Of a stretch of 64,000 bases of DNA, positions 8,544-16,967 are shown in pieces (the first letter of the stretch is position 1; every line of letters begins with the position of its first letter). The position numbers were made by a program, and so were the translations under genes. The notes below the pieces were generated by a model that was not told the DNA's origin, did not search any database, and saw only the letters and a program-made list of their open reading frames with translations. The stretch is from Flagellimonas eckloniae (GTDB lineage Bacteria; Bacteroidota; Bacteroidia; Flavobacteriales; Flavobacteriaceae). The DNA is taken from positions 1,343,501-1,407,500 of the forward strand of contig NZ_LCTZ01000002.1 of NCBI RefSeq assembly GCF_001413955.1. The letters run 5' to 3'.

Positions 8544-9352
8544 TCCCCTTTGTAACTGTATCTTCTCTTTTGGTGCTCTTCTTCATAAGCAGCAAGTTCC
8601 TGTTCAGAAATAACCTTTAAAAAAGAAGGGTGTTGCTCAATGGCATATTCCAGTTTTTCTAAAATGGCCTCAATAGATTCATTTTCATAGTCAATTTCAA
8701 GAGGTGCCTTAATATGCATGGACTGAAGTATTCCCTTCTTTTTTACCCGTAGTCCCTTTTTATCAAAAGAACGTCTAAAACCATCAATGACCACAGGCAC
8801 AACAACGGGTTTGTATCTTTTAATAATATGTGCTGTTCCCTTGCGTAGAGGCTTCCATGGTGTCGTTGTTCCTTGAGGGAAAGTGATTACCCATCCATCT
8901 TCCAAAGCCATTGCTATATTGCTTATATCGCTAAATTTAACCTGTCTGTTCACATCCTGTCCATCTGCCCTCCAGGTTCTTTCAATACTGATGGAACCGG
9001 CATAGGCCAATATTTTGGCAATCAAGCTTTGCTTCATTGTTTCCTTCGCCGCTACGTAATAGATGTTAAGTTTGGGATTCCAGAGGTAGCCCATATTCCG
9101 TATGGAATTGTCCCTTCCTTTTAAACTGGCATTGAAAACATGGAACATGGCCACAACATCGGCAAAATACGTTTGGTGATTGCTAACAAAAAGGACATTG
9201 GTATCCGGTAAGTCTCTAAGGACTTGAGACCCCTCAATTTCCAATGTATTAAATCCCTTGTACCGTTGGTGGGTCATCATCCCAGCAATGCGAATCAACC
9301 ATCGCTTTAAGAATAAAATATGCCCAAAAGGATTTTCTTTAAATAGCCCCAT
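8540..9352 (-). CDS. PlsC-family acyltransferase with atypical motifs
   Basis: A 270-residue member of the 1-acyl-glycerol-3-phosphate acyltransferase superfamily, expected to move a fatty acyl chain onto a lipid or lipid-like acceptor at the inner membrane. The catalytic motif reads NHQTYFAD (H59, D65), that is HX5D rather than the usual HX4D, and motif III reads FPQGTT (158-163) in place of FPEGT. The fold landmarks WNPKLNIYYVAAKETM and a hydrophobic LAYAGSISIER segment are otherwise in place. The acceptor may therefore not be lysophosphatidic acid. It converges on the sigma/membrane unit with a 4-base overlap and is not in an operon with the Nudix gene upstream for certain (36-base gap). 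Confidence 0.85.
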   Translation of the reverse strand: MGLFKENPFGHILFLKRWLIRIAGMMTHQRYKGFNTLEIEGSQVLRDLPDTNVLFVSNHQTYFADVVAMFHVFNASLKGRDNSIRNMGYLWNPKLNIYYVAAKETMKQSLIAKILAYAGSISIERTWRADGQDVNRQVKFSDISNIAMALEDGWVITFPQGTTTPWKPLRKGTAHIIKRYKPVVVPVVIDGFRRSFDKKGLRVKKKGILQSMHIKAPLEIDYENESIEAILEKLEYAIEQHPSFLKVISEQELAAYEEEHQKRRYSYKGD

Positions 9353-9388
9353 ATAGTATCTGTTGCGGGCTAATTTACAAAATAGGGA

Positions 9389-10030
9389 TTAAAGCACTTG
9401 TTCTAAAAGCTCTTTGATTTCGCTCATCATCATTGCGGTAGCTCCCCAAACTGTATAACCGTTTAATTTGTAGGCGGGTACATTAATGTTTTTAGCATAC
9501 GATGTGCTCAAATTTTCTTCAATAAAATTCGAATTATCCAAAAAATCGCGTAAATACACCTCAACCAAAGCCTCCACTTCACTCTCTTGTAGTACAAATC
9601 GTTGCGGATTTGAATACATTCCAATAAAGGGTTGTACCATAAAATTACTTGGGGGTATATATACTTCACTGAGCTCTTTTACAACTTCAATAGACTCTGG
9701 CCTTACCCCAACTTCTTCGTGTGTTTCGCGCAGAGCCGTTTCCAAAAGATCTTTATCCTGTTCTTCCACTTTACCTCCGGGAAACCCAATTTGATTGGAG
9801 TGCACACCCTCATACGTCTTGCGCAGAATAAGAAGCAATTTGGTGTGTTGATGCATATCTGGATAAAAAAGAGCCATTACCCCTGCCCTTCTGGGGTTTC
9901 TTTTTTTTATATCATTAGATTTTAACCACTGCTCCCGCATAGCTGGAGACATTTTATGATGCGAATCTGCCCCGGGAAGTGGTAGATTTTTTATTTTTAG
10001 AGCTTGTTGATAAAATTCCTTAAAATCCAT
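9389..10030 (-). CDS. Nudix hydrolase, CoA pyrophosphatase type
   Basis: Start set at 10030 (MDFKEFYQQ), not the longer frame to 10102. The 213-residue protein has the CoA-specific Nudix arrangement: LLLILRKTYEGVHSNQIGFPGG upstream motif leading into GGKVEEQDKDLLETALRETHEEVG, whose spacing equals that of known CoA pyrophosphatases such as E. coli NudL. It should split CoA or its derivatives into phosphopantetheine and 3',5'-ADP using Mg2+ or Mn2+ bound by the REThEE glutamates. Its ATG shares the tetranucleotide CATG with the start codon of the divergent cyclophilin gene, so each gene's promoter must lie inside the other's coding region. Confidence 0.88.
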   Translation of the reverse strand: MDFKEFYQQALKIKNLPLPGADSHHKMSPAMREQWLKSNDIKKRNPRRAGVMALFYPDMHQHTKLLLILRKTYEGVHSNQIGFPGGKVEEQDKDLLETALRETHEEVGVRPESIEVVKELSEVYIPPSNFMVQPFIGMYSNPQRFVLQESEVEALVEVYLRDFLDNSNFIEENLSTSYAKNINVPAYKLNGYTVWGATAMMMSEIKELLEQVL

Positions 10031-10751
10031 GTTTTTCAAACAATCGGCTTTCACCACAAGTATACTATTATTTTTTCTAGTCTCTTGTGGGGAATCACCC
10101 AAAAAAAATAATGCGGTAGCTCAAAAACCCACCATAAAGTTGGATTCGGTTCCCGAAGAAACCAAAACTCCAGATGCTGAGCCTGAAGAAAAAGAGGTGG
10201 CATTTGTGCTCAACGAAGAAAATGCAATTGATTTCTTTTTCAATTATGCAAAAGACCTAAAAGAAGACAAGGTACGATTGACTACCAGCATGGGCAGTTT
10301 TACTGTCCAACTTTTTGATAATGTGCCTTACCATAAGGCAAACTTTATCTATTTATCCCGAAAGGGGTATTTTGATAATACACAGTTCCATCGTGTGGTG
10401 AAGAATTTTATTATTCAAGGTGGTAATTCTGATGATAAGGAAACTTCCAAGAAAAGACGATTGATTGGACGTTACCTTCTTCCTCCAGATGGAAAAAAGG
10501 GACACAAACATCACAGAGGGGTCATTTCAATGCCAAGCAGTGAACGCGACAATCCCCATAAACTGGCATCGCCTTACGAATTTTTCATTGTGGTGACCAA
10601 ACCGGGCTCCTATCATTTGGATGGTTCCTATACTCCTTTTGGTAAAGTCATTGAGGGAATGGATGTAGTGGATGCCATTAATAATGTTCCGGTTGGTGAC
10701 GGGGATTGGCCTTGGCAAAACATATATATTCTTAAGACAGAAGTGCTATAA
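10029..10751 (+). CDS. lipoprotein cyclophilin-type peptidyl-prolyl isomerase
   Basis: A 240-residue protein that speeds proline cis-trans isomerisation in exported proteins. Residues 1-20 form a lipoprotein signal (LFFLVSC, Cys20), followed by a polar Pro/Glu-rich linker to about residue 60, then a cyclophilin domain (about 80-238) with FHRVVKNFIIQGG and the HRGVISM segment. Cyclophilin features normally reading FHRVI..FMIQGGD are conserved with small changes, so activity is likely. The start codon overlaps that of the divergent Nudix gene (shared CATG). The stop codon abuts, without a gap, the stop of the convergent channel gene at 10752. Confidence 0.88.
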   Translation: MFFKQSAFTTSILLFFLVSCGESPKKNNAVAQKPTIKLDSVPEETKTPDAEPEEKEVAFVLNEENAIDFFFNYAKDLKEDKVRLTTSMGSFTVQLFDNVPYHKANFIYLSRKGYFDNTQFHRVVKNFIIQGGNSDDKETSKKRRLIGRYLLPPDGKKGHKHHRGVISMPSSERDNPHKLASPYEFFIVVTKPGSYHLDGSYTPFGKVIEGMDVVDAINNVPVGDGDWPWQNIYILKTEVL

Positions 10752-11363
10752 TCAACCTTCCTTTTTGTAAATATTTGGCAATCGTATTCCAAACCGGACA
10801 GCCAAAAGCCTTATGGTTATTACAATAAAAATTGCTGCCAGGTATGCATAACTTTCCTCAATTGGAAGCTGGGTAAATAAAAAGTAACTGGCCCCTCCCA
10901 AGATACAGGCTGTAGCATAAATCTCTTTTCTAAAGATCACAGGTATCTCATTGCACAGAATGTCTCTTATAACTCCACCAAAACTAGCAGTTATAGTTCC
11001 CAGGGTCACACACATAATGGGTGAAAGCTCGGCAAGCAAACCCTTTTCTATTCCCACCATCGTGTAGAGGCCAATCCCAATAGTATCGAAAAGAAACAAT
11101 GATTTTCTTACATATCTTAATTGATTGACAAAAACAATCCCCAAAACAACAGTAATGAAAATAGTTGAAACATAGGTTAAATCCCGCATCCAAACAACTG
11201 GGGTGTTACCGATGAGCAAATCACGTAAGGTTCCCCCTCCTATTGCAGTAACAAATGCGATGATAAGCACTCCGAACAAATCCAATCGTTTCTCCATGGC
11301 CACCAGTACTCCGGAAATAGCAAAGGCAACAGTACCTAAAATATCTATGGTTTGGTAAAACAT
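10752..11363 (-). CDS. trimeric intracellular cation (TRIC) channel family protein (YicG-like)
   Basis: A 203-residue membrane protein with about seven hydrophobic segments and the paired glycine-rich motifs of the UPF0126/TRIC family: GGGTLRDLLIG in the first half and FGGVIRDILCNEIP in the second, reflecting an internal duplication. Bacterial members form trimeric K+-permeable channels. It is 2 bases downstream of the RDD gene and transcribed with it. Its stop codon touches the convergent cyclophilin stop. A specific physiological role cannot be deduced. Confidence 0.85.
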   Translation of the reverse strand: MFYQTIDILGTVAFAISGVLVAMEKRLDLFGVLIIAFVTAIGGGTLRDLLIGNTPVVWMRDLTYVSTIFITVVLGIVFVNQLRYVRKSLFLFDTIGIGLYTMVGIEKGLLAELSPIMCVTLGTITASFGGVIRDILCNEIPVIFRKEIYATACILGGASYFLFTQLPIEESYAYLAAIFIVITIRLLAVRFGIRLPNIYKKEG

Positions 11364-11365
11364 GC

Positions 11366-12091
11366 TTACATTTTTTGGGTGTAGTAGTTGTAATCCTTCA
11401 GAACTGTATCCAAAAACTGAACGTCATATAATGTGGAGTTCGTGTTTAAAATACTTTCAACCTTAACCCTAAGTGCTGTAAGTGTTTTAAAATCATTGCT
11501 TTTTCTTGCAATTCGAAAGGTGTCTTTTATAAGTCTCACATCTTTATCCGTAAGTAGGGTTACGTTGGTGAATTGAGGGACATAGGCTTCATTTACTTCC
11601 TCTAGAATAGTGTGGGACACCTTGGTCTTGTTTTTAGTACTGATAACAACCGTTCCCGCCGCTGCATCTCCAACGCGTTGTCTTCTTTCGGAAAAAAGTA
11701 TGGACAGAATACCTATGGAGCCTAAAAATATCCAAATATCAACCAGTCGAAGCATCCACCGAACCAAATAATTACTCCAATGCACTGGCGTGCCATCCAA
11801 TCGGACAACTCGCATTTTAAGAAGCATTTTTCCCACGGTTCTTCCATTAAAAATGCTATGCATTAATAAAGAATAGAACATAGCAGGTAAAAAAATGAAC
11901 GCTGCCAACCCTCTTTGTGTCCATGTATCTTCATAAATATAGCCAAGGGCATCACTTATTATGTTGACAAGAAACGCATACATATAGAGAATGAGTCCAT
12001 CAATCAAAAACGCCACTATTCTTTCGCCAATGCTTACAATTTTATAATCTAGGTTAACATTTTGCGTTGTATTGATTTGGAGGTTACCCAT
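11366..12091 (-). CDS. RDD-family membrane protein
   Basis: A 241-residue protein with an RDD domain at about residues 20-155: IVAFLIDGLILYMYAF, then HSIFNGRTVGKMLLKMRVV, then LVRWMLRLVDIWIF, and GDAAAGTVVI. The family is found in the envelope and often beside SpoIIM, MoxR and DUF58 genes, as here. The hydrophilic C-terminal 85 residues are unassigned. It is divergent from the spoIIM gene with 36 bases between start codons, so the two promoters overlap and are likely co-regulated. It precedes the TRIC-type channel gene by 2 bases. Confidence 0.88.
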   Translation of the reverse strand: MGNLQINTTQNVNLDYKIVSIGERIVAFLIDGLILYMYAFLVNIISDALGYIYEDTWTQRGLAAFIFLPAMFYSLLMHSIFNGRTVGKMLLKMRVVRLDGTPVHWSNYLVRWMLRLVDIWIFLGSIGILSILFSERRQRVGDAAAGTVVISTKNKTKVSHTILEEVNEAYVPQFTNVTLLTDKDVRLIKDTFRIARKSNDFKTLTALRVKVESILNTNSTLYDVQFLDTVLKDYNYYTQKM

Positions 12092-12127
12092 ATAACAGTA
12101 ATTTTAGCCTTACGAATATCTTATTTT

Positions 12128-13102
12128 ATGCGCGAAGCGGCCTTTGTAAAACAAAATAAGGAAAAATGGATAGCATTTGAAAAAGCTATTTCATTTAGTT
12201 CCAAAACCAATCCAGATGTTCTAGTAGATGGCTACATTCAGCTAACCAATGACCTATCGTATGCGCAAACATATTACGCGGAAAGCAAGACTTTATTGTA
12301 TTTAAATTCTTTGACATCTCAGGCGCACCAAAAAATTTACAAGAACAAAAAGGAATCGGGCAACAGAATAATAAGCTTCTGGAAACATGAATTTCCTTTA
12401 TTCTTTAAACAATATCATAGTACATTGGGTGTAGCTTTTTTGATTTTCTCCTTGGCTTCCGCCATTGGATGTATTTCCGCTTTGAATGATTCCACCTTTG
12501 TACGCTTGATTCTGGGAGATGGTTATGTAAATGAAACCCTAAACAACATTGCTAATGGTGAGCCAACGGCAATTTATAAAAGTGGAAGTGAGATAGGAAC
12601 TTTTTTGGGGATAACCATTAACAATATTAGAGTTGCGTTTTTGGCATTTGCTTTTGGCGTAATTACTAGCATCGGAACTGTCTATATTCTTTTTAGCAAT
12701 GGGGTCATGTTAGGAGCGTTTATTACATTTTTTTATACAAAAGGTGTTTTTTTTGAGGCAAACAAGCAGATTTGGTTGCACGGTACCATTGAAATATCAG
12801 TAATCATAATTGCAGGCTGTGCCGGTCTTATCATGGGGAACAGTATTTTGTTTCCTAAAACATTTTCTAGGCGTGTTTCCTTTATGAAAGGTGCAAAAGA
12901 TGGATTAAAGGTTGTGGTGAGCACAATTCCATTTTTTATAATCGCAGGTTTTATAGAAGGGTTTATTACACGTTATTCCAGCATGCCAAATTGGTTGGCC
13001 TTTGCAATAATTGGCCTCTCTTTTTTATTAATAGTTTTTTACTACATCCTATATCCAATTTTAGTAAACAAATCATATGAAGGACAACTACATAGAACTT
13101 AG
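12128..13102 (+). CDS. SpoIIM-family (DUF95) membrane protein
   Basis: Start set at 12128 (MREAAFVKQNKEKW), the usual N-terminus of this family; the open frame from 12062 adds 22 residues inside the divergent RDD promoter. The 324-residue protein has a 100-residue cytoplasmic N-terminal part with a coiled region and about five or six membrane helices from residue 115 on. Relatives of stage II sporulation protein M occur in non-sporulating Bacteroidota in MoxR-DUF58 clusters, with an envelope role that is not defined. First gene of a six-gene plus-strand unit; overlaps the next gene by 26 bases. Confidence 0.87.
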   Translation: MREAAFVKQNKEKWIAFEKAISFSSKTNPDVLVDGYIQLTNDLSYAQTYYAESKTLLYLNSLTSQAHQKIYKNKKESGNRIISFWKHEFPLFFKQYHSTLGVAFLIFSLASAIGCISALNDSTFVRLILGDGYVNETLNNIANGEPTAIYKSGSEIGTFLGITINNIRVAFLAFAFGVITSIGTVYILFSNGVMLGAFITFFYTKGVFFEANKQIWLHGTIEISVIIIAGCAGLIMGNSILFPKTFSRRVSFMKGAKDGLKVVVSTIPFFIIAGFIEGFITRYSSMPNWLAFAIIGLSFLLIVFYYILYPILVNKSYEGQLHRT

Positions 13103-14018
13103 GGTAAACCATGATTTTGGTGATATCCTCACCACCTATTTTGATTTTTTAAAACAGAACATAAAGAAGTTCACCAATGTCTTTATCAGTTATAATGGAA
13201 TTTTTCTAATTGGTTTGTTGATTACAAGCTACCTATTGGTCTCTGGATTTATAGGACTTATTGCTGCTGAAGGTGGATTTTCTGGAAGTAGTATAGGTCA
13301 GAGCAATGAAGACACTTATTGGATTTATATTGTTTCCGGTGGCATTTTGTTCTTTGTGATTTTAATATTAGTCGCGGGGCTAAACTTTAGTTTAAGCTCA
13401 TCCTATTTAGTGCAGTATGAAAAATCAAAAGGACTAAACTTTGATAAAAAAGAGGTGTGGAACCTTACCAAAAGTAAACTAGGCAGTACCTTGGTTTTCA
13501 TCTTACTCCTCTTTCCCATCTACGGGGTGTTTTTTGTTATCGTACTGATTACTGCTTTTATTCCCTTGGTAGGTTTGTTTGCACAATATATTCTTCAATT
13601 TTCCCTTGCTGCTTGGATCGGAGTTTCTTTTTTCAGTATGTTGGAACAAGATAAAGGTGTTATGGATGCTTTTGGTGAAGGCTGGAAGCTGGTGAACAAA
13701 AATTTTTGGAAATCTGTTGGGGTAAACTTTATTCTTGGCCTGTTAAATGGGCTTCTTCTTTTCATCGTACTAATTATTCCAGTTATTATATTGGGTGTTT
13801 ACACTTTTCATGTTGTTGAGAATAATGTTGATGTTGGAAGTTCTATAGTATCTACTATTATATATACACTTGGACTTTGCCTATTGCTAATTTTATCCAT
13901 CTATGGACAATGTCTCTCCCAAATTGTGAATGGTATTCTTTTTTATACGCTTCACGAGAAAACCTATAACTTGAACACAAGAAGTAAAATAGAGCAAATA
14001 GGACAATCTAACCAGTGA
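13077..14018 (+). CDS. polytopic membrane protein of the MoxR cluster
   Basis: A 313-residue protein with about six hydrophobic segments (near residues 40-62, 85-110, 135-160, 168-190, 215-240 and 258-285). The style resembles the membrane domain found in glycerophosphodiester phosphodiesterase-associated and YciC-like proteins; no catalytic motif is visible. It starts 26 bases before the spoIIM stop and its own stop overlaps the next GTG start (GTGA), so translation is coupled on both sides. Its position between SpoIIM and DUF4129 genes is a regular feature of this cluster in flavobacteria. Confidence 0.75.
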   Translation: MKDNYIELRVNHDFGDILTTYFDFLKQNIKKFTNVFISYNGIFLIGLLITSYLLVSGFIGLIAAEGGFSGSSIGQSNEDTYWIYIVSGGILFFVILILVAGLNFSLSSSYLVQYEKSKGLNFDKKEVWNLTKSKLGSTLVFILLLFPIYGVFFVIVLITAFIPLVGLFAQYILQFSLAAWIGVSFFSMLEQDKGVMDAFGEGWKLVNKNFWKSVGVNFILGLLNGLLLFIVLIIPVIILGVYTFHVVENNVDVGSSIVSTIIYTLGLCLLLILSIYGQCLSQIVNGILFYTLHEKTYNLNTRSKIEQIGQSNQ

Positions 14019-14734
14019 TAAGAACCATCTTCTATTTATTTTCTTTGTTGTGGATATCCACAGCATTCTCCCAAAATGATTCTATAGTTATCCCTATAGA
14101 TGAAAACTCAATGCTACAAGAGCGCAAAATGTATGAGGACTTAAAAGAGAAGTATACTGGAGATGAGTTTAATTATGAAACAAATACTGGGGAGTCCCAA
14201 AATCTACTGGCTCGTTTTTTAAAATGGCTTTTTCAAGGCATTGGTGATGCCATAGGAATAAATATCCCCCCAAATATTCTTCAAATACTTGAATATATCA
14301 TTTATGGCCTAATGGGTTTATTGGTTATTTACCTTTTGGTAAGGGTGCTCATCAATGAAAAATTTAATTCCATATTCTCAAAAAAAGTGACATCCATTGT
14401 AGATATTGACCTATCGGAACATCATATAGAAGCTATAGATTTGGACGCCTTAATGAGTTCCGCCCTAAAAAACAAAGACTATCGGCTTGCCATTCGCTAT
14501 CAATATTTAAAAATCCTAAAACTACTATCCAAAAAAGAAATTATTGAATGGCATTTTGATAAGACCAATATGGATTATGAACTTGAGATTGGAGAACCTC
14601 AACTAAGAAACGAGTTTAAAAAGGTTTCTTATCTGTATGAATATATCTGGTACGGTGAGCAACGCATTGATGAGACAGTTTACTCAAATGCAAGCTCTAG
14701 GTTTATCCAATTAAACAAAACAATATTGCAATAA
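14015..14734 (+). CDS. DUF4129 domain protein of the MoxR cluster
   Basis: A 239-residue protein starting at GTG, overlapping the previous stop codon by 4 bases. Residues 1-19 form a signal peptide (ending FSQND), a membrane helix lies at about 88-110 (ILEYIIYGLMGLLVIYLLV), and residues about 130-235 form the cytoplasmic DUF4129 domain with NKDYRLAIRYQYLKILKLL. In protease-linked clusters DUF4129 often sits on transglutaminase-like proteins; here it stands alone. Function unknown, expected at the inner membrane together with the other products of this unit. Confidence 0.82.
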   Translation: MIRTIFYLFSLLWISTAFSQNDSIVIPIDENSMLQERKMYEDLKEKYTGDEFNYETNTGESQNLLARFLKWLFQGIGDAIGINIPPNILQILEYIIYGLMGLLVIYLLVRVLINEKFNSIFSKKVTSIVDIDLSEHHIEAIDLDALMSSALKNKDYRLAIRYQYLKILKLLSKKEIIEWHFDKTNMDYELEIGEPQLRNEFKKVSYLYEYIWYGEQRIDETVYSNASSRFIQLNKTILQ

Positions 14735-14739
14735 TTACT

Positions 14740-15951
14740 ATGGATAGAAAGTCTAAAATAGTATTGCTTGTCTTTTCCCTCGTGGTTGTTGGCATTATTG
14801 TGGCAGAAATTGTTAGACCCAAACCAATAAATTGGAGACCTTCCTATACAGCAACTTCCAAAATACCGTTTGGCTGCTATGTGCTGTATACTGAATTGGC
14901 TACTATTTTTGATAATAGCGATATCACTACAGTTGAAGAAAGCGTTTATGACATCCTTGTGGAAAGAGATAAATCTATAAAGTCCAACTATCTATTTATC
15001 AACCAATATATTAACCTTGATAAGCAGGAAACTAACCAGATGTTGGATTACGTAAGCGAAGGAAATACGATTTTTATTGCTGCAGCTGGTTTTGGCAGCT
15101 ATTTATCCGATACGCTAAACATCAATATAAACTCCGATTATAACTTAAAAGAAGGTTCAACTAAACTAAGTCTTACGCACAAAGAATTTCAATCTGAAGA
15201 ATTTGAACTCTCTCGTGGAATTTACAATACCCATTTCACCAGTGTAGATTCAACAAACACCACGATTCTTGGGCATATTACATATCTAAAAGAGGACTTT
15301 CTTGATGACCAACCGACCCAAAGCCATAAAAGAGCTAATTTCATAAAAACAAAATTTGGAAATGGCCACTTCATTCTAAACACAACTCCGCAGGCGTATT
15401 CCAATTTTTATATACTAAATGGAAATCAAGATTATGTTTCCCACACCTTTTCATATGTAAAGGACAGGGACATTTTTTATTGGGACAATTATAAAAAAGC
15501 GGGACGCGCGGTCATCAATTCACCAATGCGCTTTGTTTTAAACCAACCAGCACTTAAATGGGCCTATTATTTAATGGTTATGGGAGTTCTGCTCTTTGTT
15601 TTCTTTAAAAGTAAAAGAGAGCAACGAATTATTCCGGTGAATGAACCATTAAAAAACTCATCTGTTGAATTTGCCCAAGCTGTGGGTTCATTGTATAATC
15701 AAAATAAAGATTTCACAGATTTAATCCATAAAAAACTCAATTATTTTCTAGAGCACCTAAGAAGTAATTTTCATATTGATACGTCAACACTGAATGAAAA
15801 AACAATTCAAGTTTTAGCCTCCAAATCAGGAAAGGGAATGGACGAAACCAAAAGTTTGATAAACTATATCATTACATTAAAAAACAAAACAACGCATACC
15901 GAACAGGATAGCATAGAACTAAATAAAAAAATAACCGCCTTTAAGCAATAA
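14740..15951 (+). CDS. DUF4350 domain protein of the MoxR cluster
   Basis: A 403-residue protein with an N-terminal membrane helix (residues about 5-23), a periplasmic DUF4350 domain (about 40-240, including NQYINLDKQETNQMLDYVSEG, a GATase-like beta/alpha pattern), and a second helix near 277-295 followed by a cytoplasmic tail of about 105 residues. It starts 5 bases after the DUF4129 gene and ends 4 bases before the moxR gene. The family is known mainly from this gene neighbourhood and may bind a ligand or partner in the periplasm. Confidence 0.8.
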   Translation: MDRKSKIVLLVFSLVVVGIIVAEIVRPKPINWRPSYTATSKIPFGCYVLYTELATIFDNSDITTVEESVYDILVERDKSIKSNYLFINQYINLDKQETNQMLDYVSEGNTIFIAAAGFGSYLSDTLNININSDYNLKEGSTKLSLTHKEFQSEEFELSRGIYNTHFTSVDSTNTTILGHITYLKEDFLDDQPTQSHKRANFIKTKFGNGHFILNTTPQAYSNFYILNGNQDYVSHTFSYVKDRDIFYWDNYKKAGRAVINSPMRFVLNQPALKWAYYLMVMGVLLFVFFKSKREQRIIPVNEPLKNSSVEFAQAVGSLYNQNKDFTDLIHKKLNYFLEHLRSNFHIDTSTLNEKTIQVLASKSGKGMDETKSLINYIITLKNKTTHTEQDSIELNKKITAFKQ

Positions 15952-15955
15952 TAGT

Positions 15956-16954
15956 ATGGAAGAAAAAGAACAACAAGGGGATTCGCTACAGTTTGATTCA
16001 AGAGTAGATTTAACCAAACTGCAAGAGGCCGTAGCCCAAATAAAATCGGAATTGGGAAAAGTAATCATTGGCCAACAAAATATGATTGAACTGCTTATTG
16101 TTTCAATTCTTTCCAATGGTCATTCCCTAATAGAAGGTGTTCCTGGCGTGGCAAAAACGGTTACTGCAAAACTGTTGGCAAAAACCATGAATGTAGATTT
16201 TAGTCGTATTCAGTTTACACCAGATTTAATGCCCAGTGATATTTTGGGAACTTCAATTTTTAATGTAAAAACTTCTGAGTTTGAATTTAAGAAAGGCCCA
16301 CTGTTTTCCAATATCATCCTAATTGATGAAATCAACCGTGCTCCTGCCAAAACCCAGGCCGCACTTTTTGAAGCCATGGAGGAAAGGCAAATTACCATTG
16401 ATGGAACGCAATATGATATGGAGCCCCCATTTTTGGTCTTCGCCACCCAAAACCCTGTGGAACAAGAGGGTACTTACAGATTGCCCGAAGCCCAATTGGA
16501 CCGTTTTCTTTTCAAAATCAATGTGCACTACCCCACCCTTGAAGAAGAGGTGGAAATTCTTGAAAGAAAACATGAACAGAAGAATGCCCAAATAGAAAAA
16601 TTGATTACTTCCGTATTATCGGCCAAGCAAATAGCTGAATATCAAAATACCATAAAAGAGATCATTGCAGAAAAAAACCTTATAAAATACATTGCTGCAA
16701 TCGTGGACAATACCAGAGCCAATGCCAATCTTTTCCTTGGAGCATCGCCAAGGGCTTCCATTGCAATTATGGATGCTTCTAAAGCGTTGGCTGCCATAAA
16801 TGGACGCGATTTTATTACACCCGATGATATTAAAAAAGTTGCAACACCAATCCTAGCACACAGAATTATATTAACGCCAGAAAGAGAGATGGAAGGATTG
16901 ACAGCGGAACAGGTAGTTAAACAGATAATAGAAAGTATAGAGGTTCCCAGATAA
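15956..16954 (+). CDS. MoxR-family AAA+ ATPase
   Basis: A 332-residue cytoplasmic ATPase thought to act as a chaperone that remodels or assembles envelope complexes. The Walker A motif GVPGVAKT lies near residue 60, Walker B IILIDEINRAPAKTQAALFEAM near 120, sensor 1 FATQNPVEQEGTY near 160, and sensor 2 SPRASIA near 265. Length and motif order match the MRP subfamily. It sits between DUF4350 and DUF58 genes, its usual partners, and DUF58 proteins with a von Willebrand-like fold are the expected substrate or adaptor. Confidence 0.95.
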   Translation: MEEKEQQGDSLQFDSRVDLTKLQEAVAQIKSELGKVIIGQQNMIELLIVSILSNGHSLIEGVPGVAKTVTAKLLAKTMNVDFSRIQFTPDLMPSDILGTSIFNVKTSEFEFKKGPLFSNIILIDEINRAPAKTQAALFEAMEERQITIDGTQYDMEPPFLVFATQNPVEQEGTYRLPEAQLDRFLFKINVHYPTLEEEVEILERKHEQKNAQIEKLITSVLSAKQIAEYQNTIKEIIAEKNLIKYIAAIVDNTRANANLFLGASPRASIAIMDASKALAAINGRDFITPDDIKKVATPILAHRIILTPEREMEGLTAEQVVKQIIESIEVPR

Positions 16955-16967
16955 AACAATACCATCC

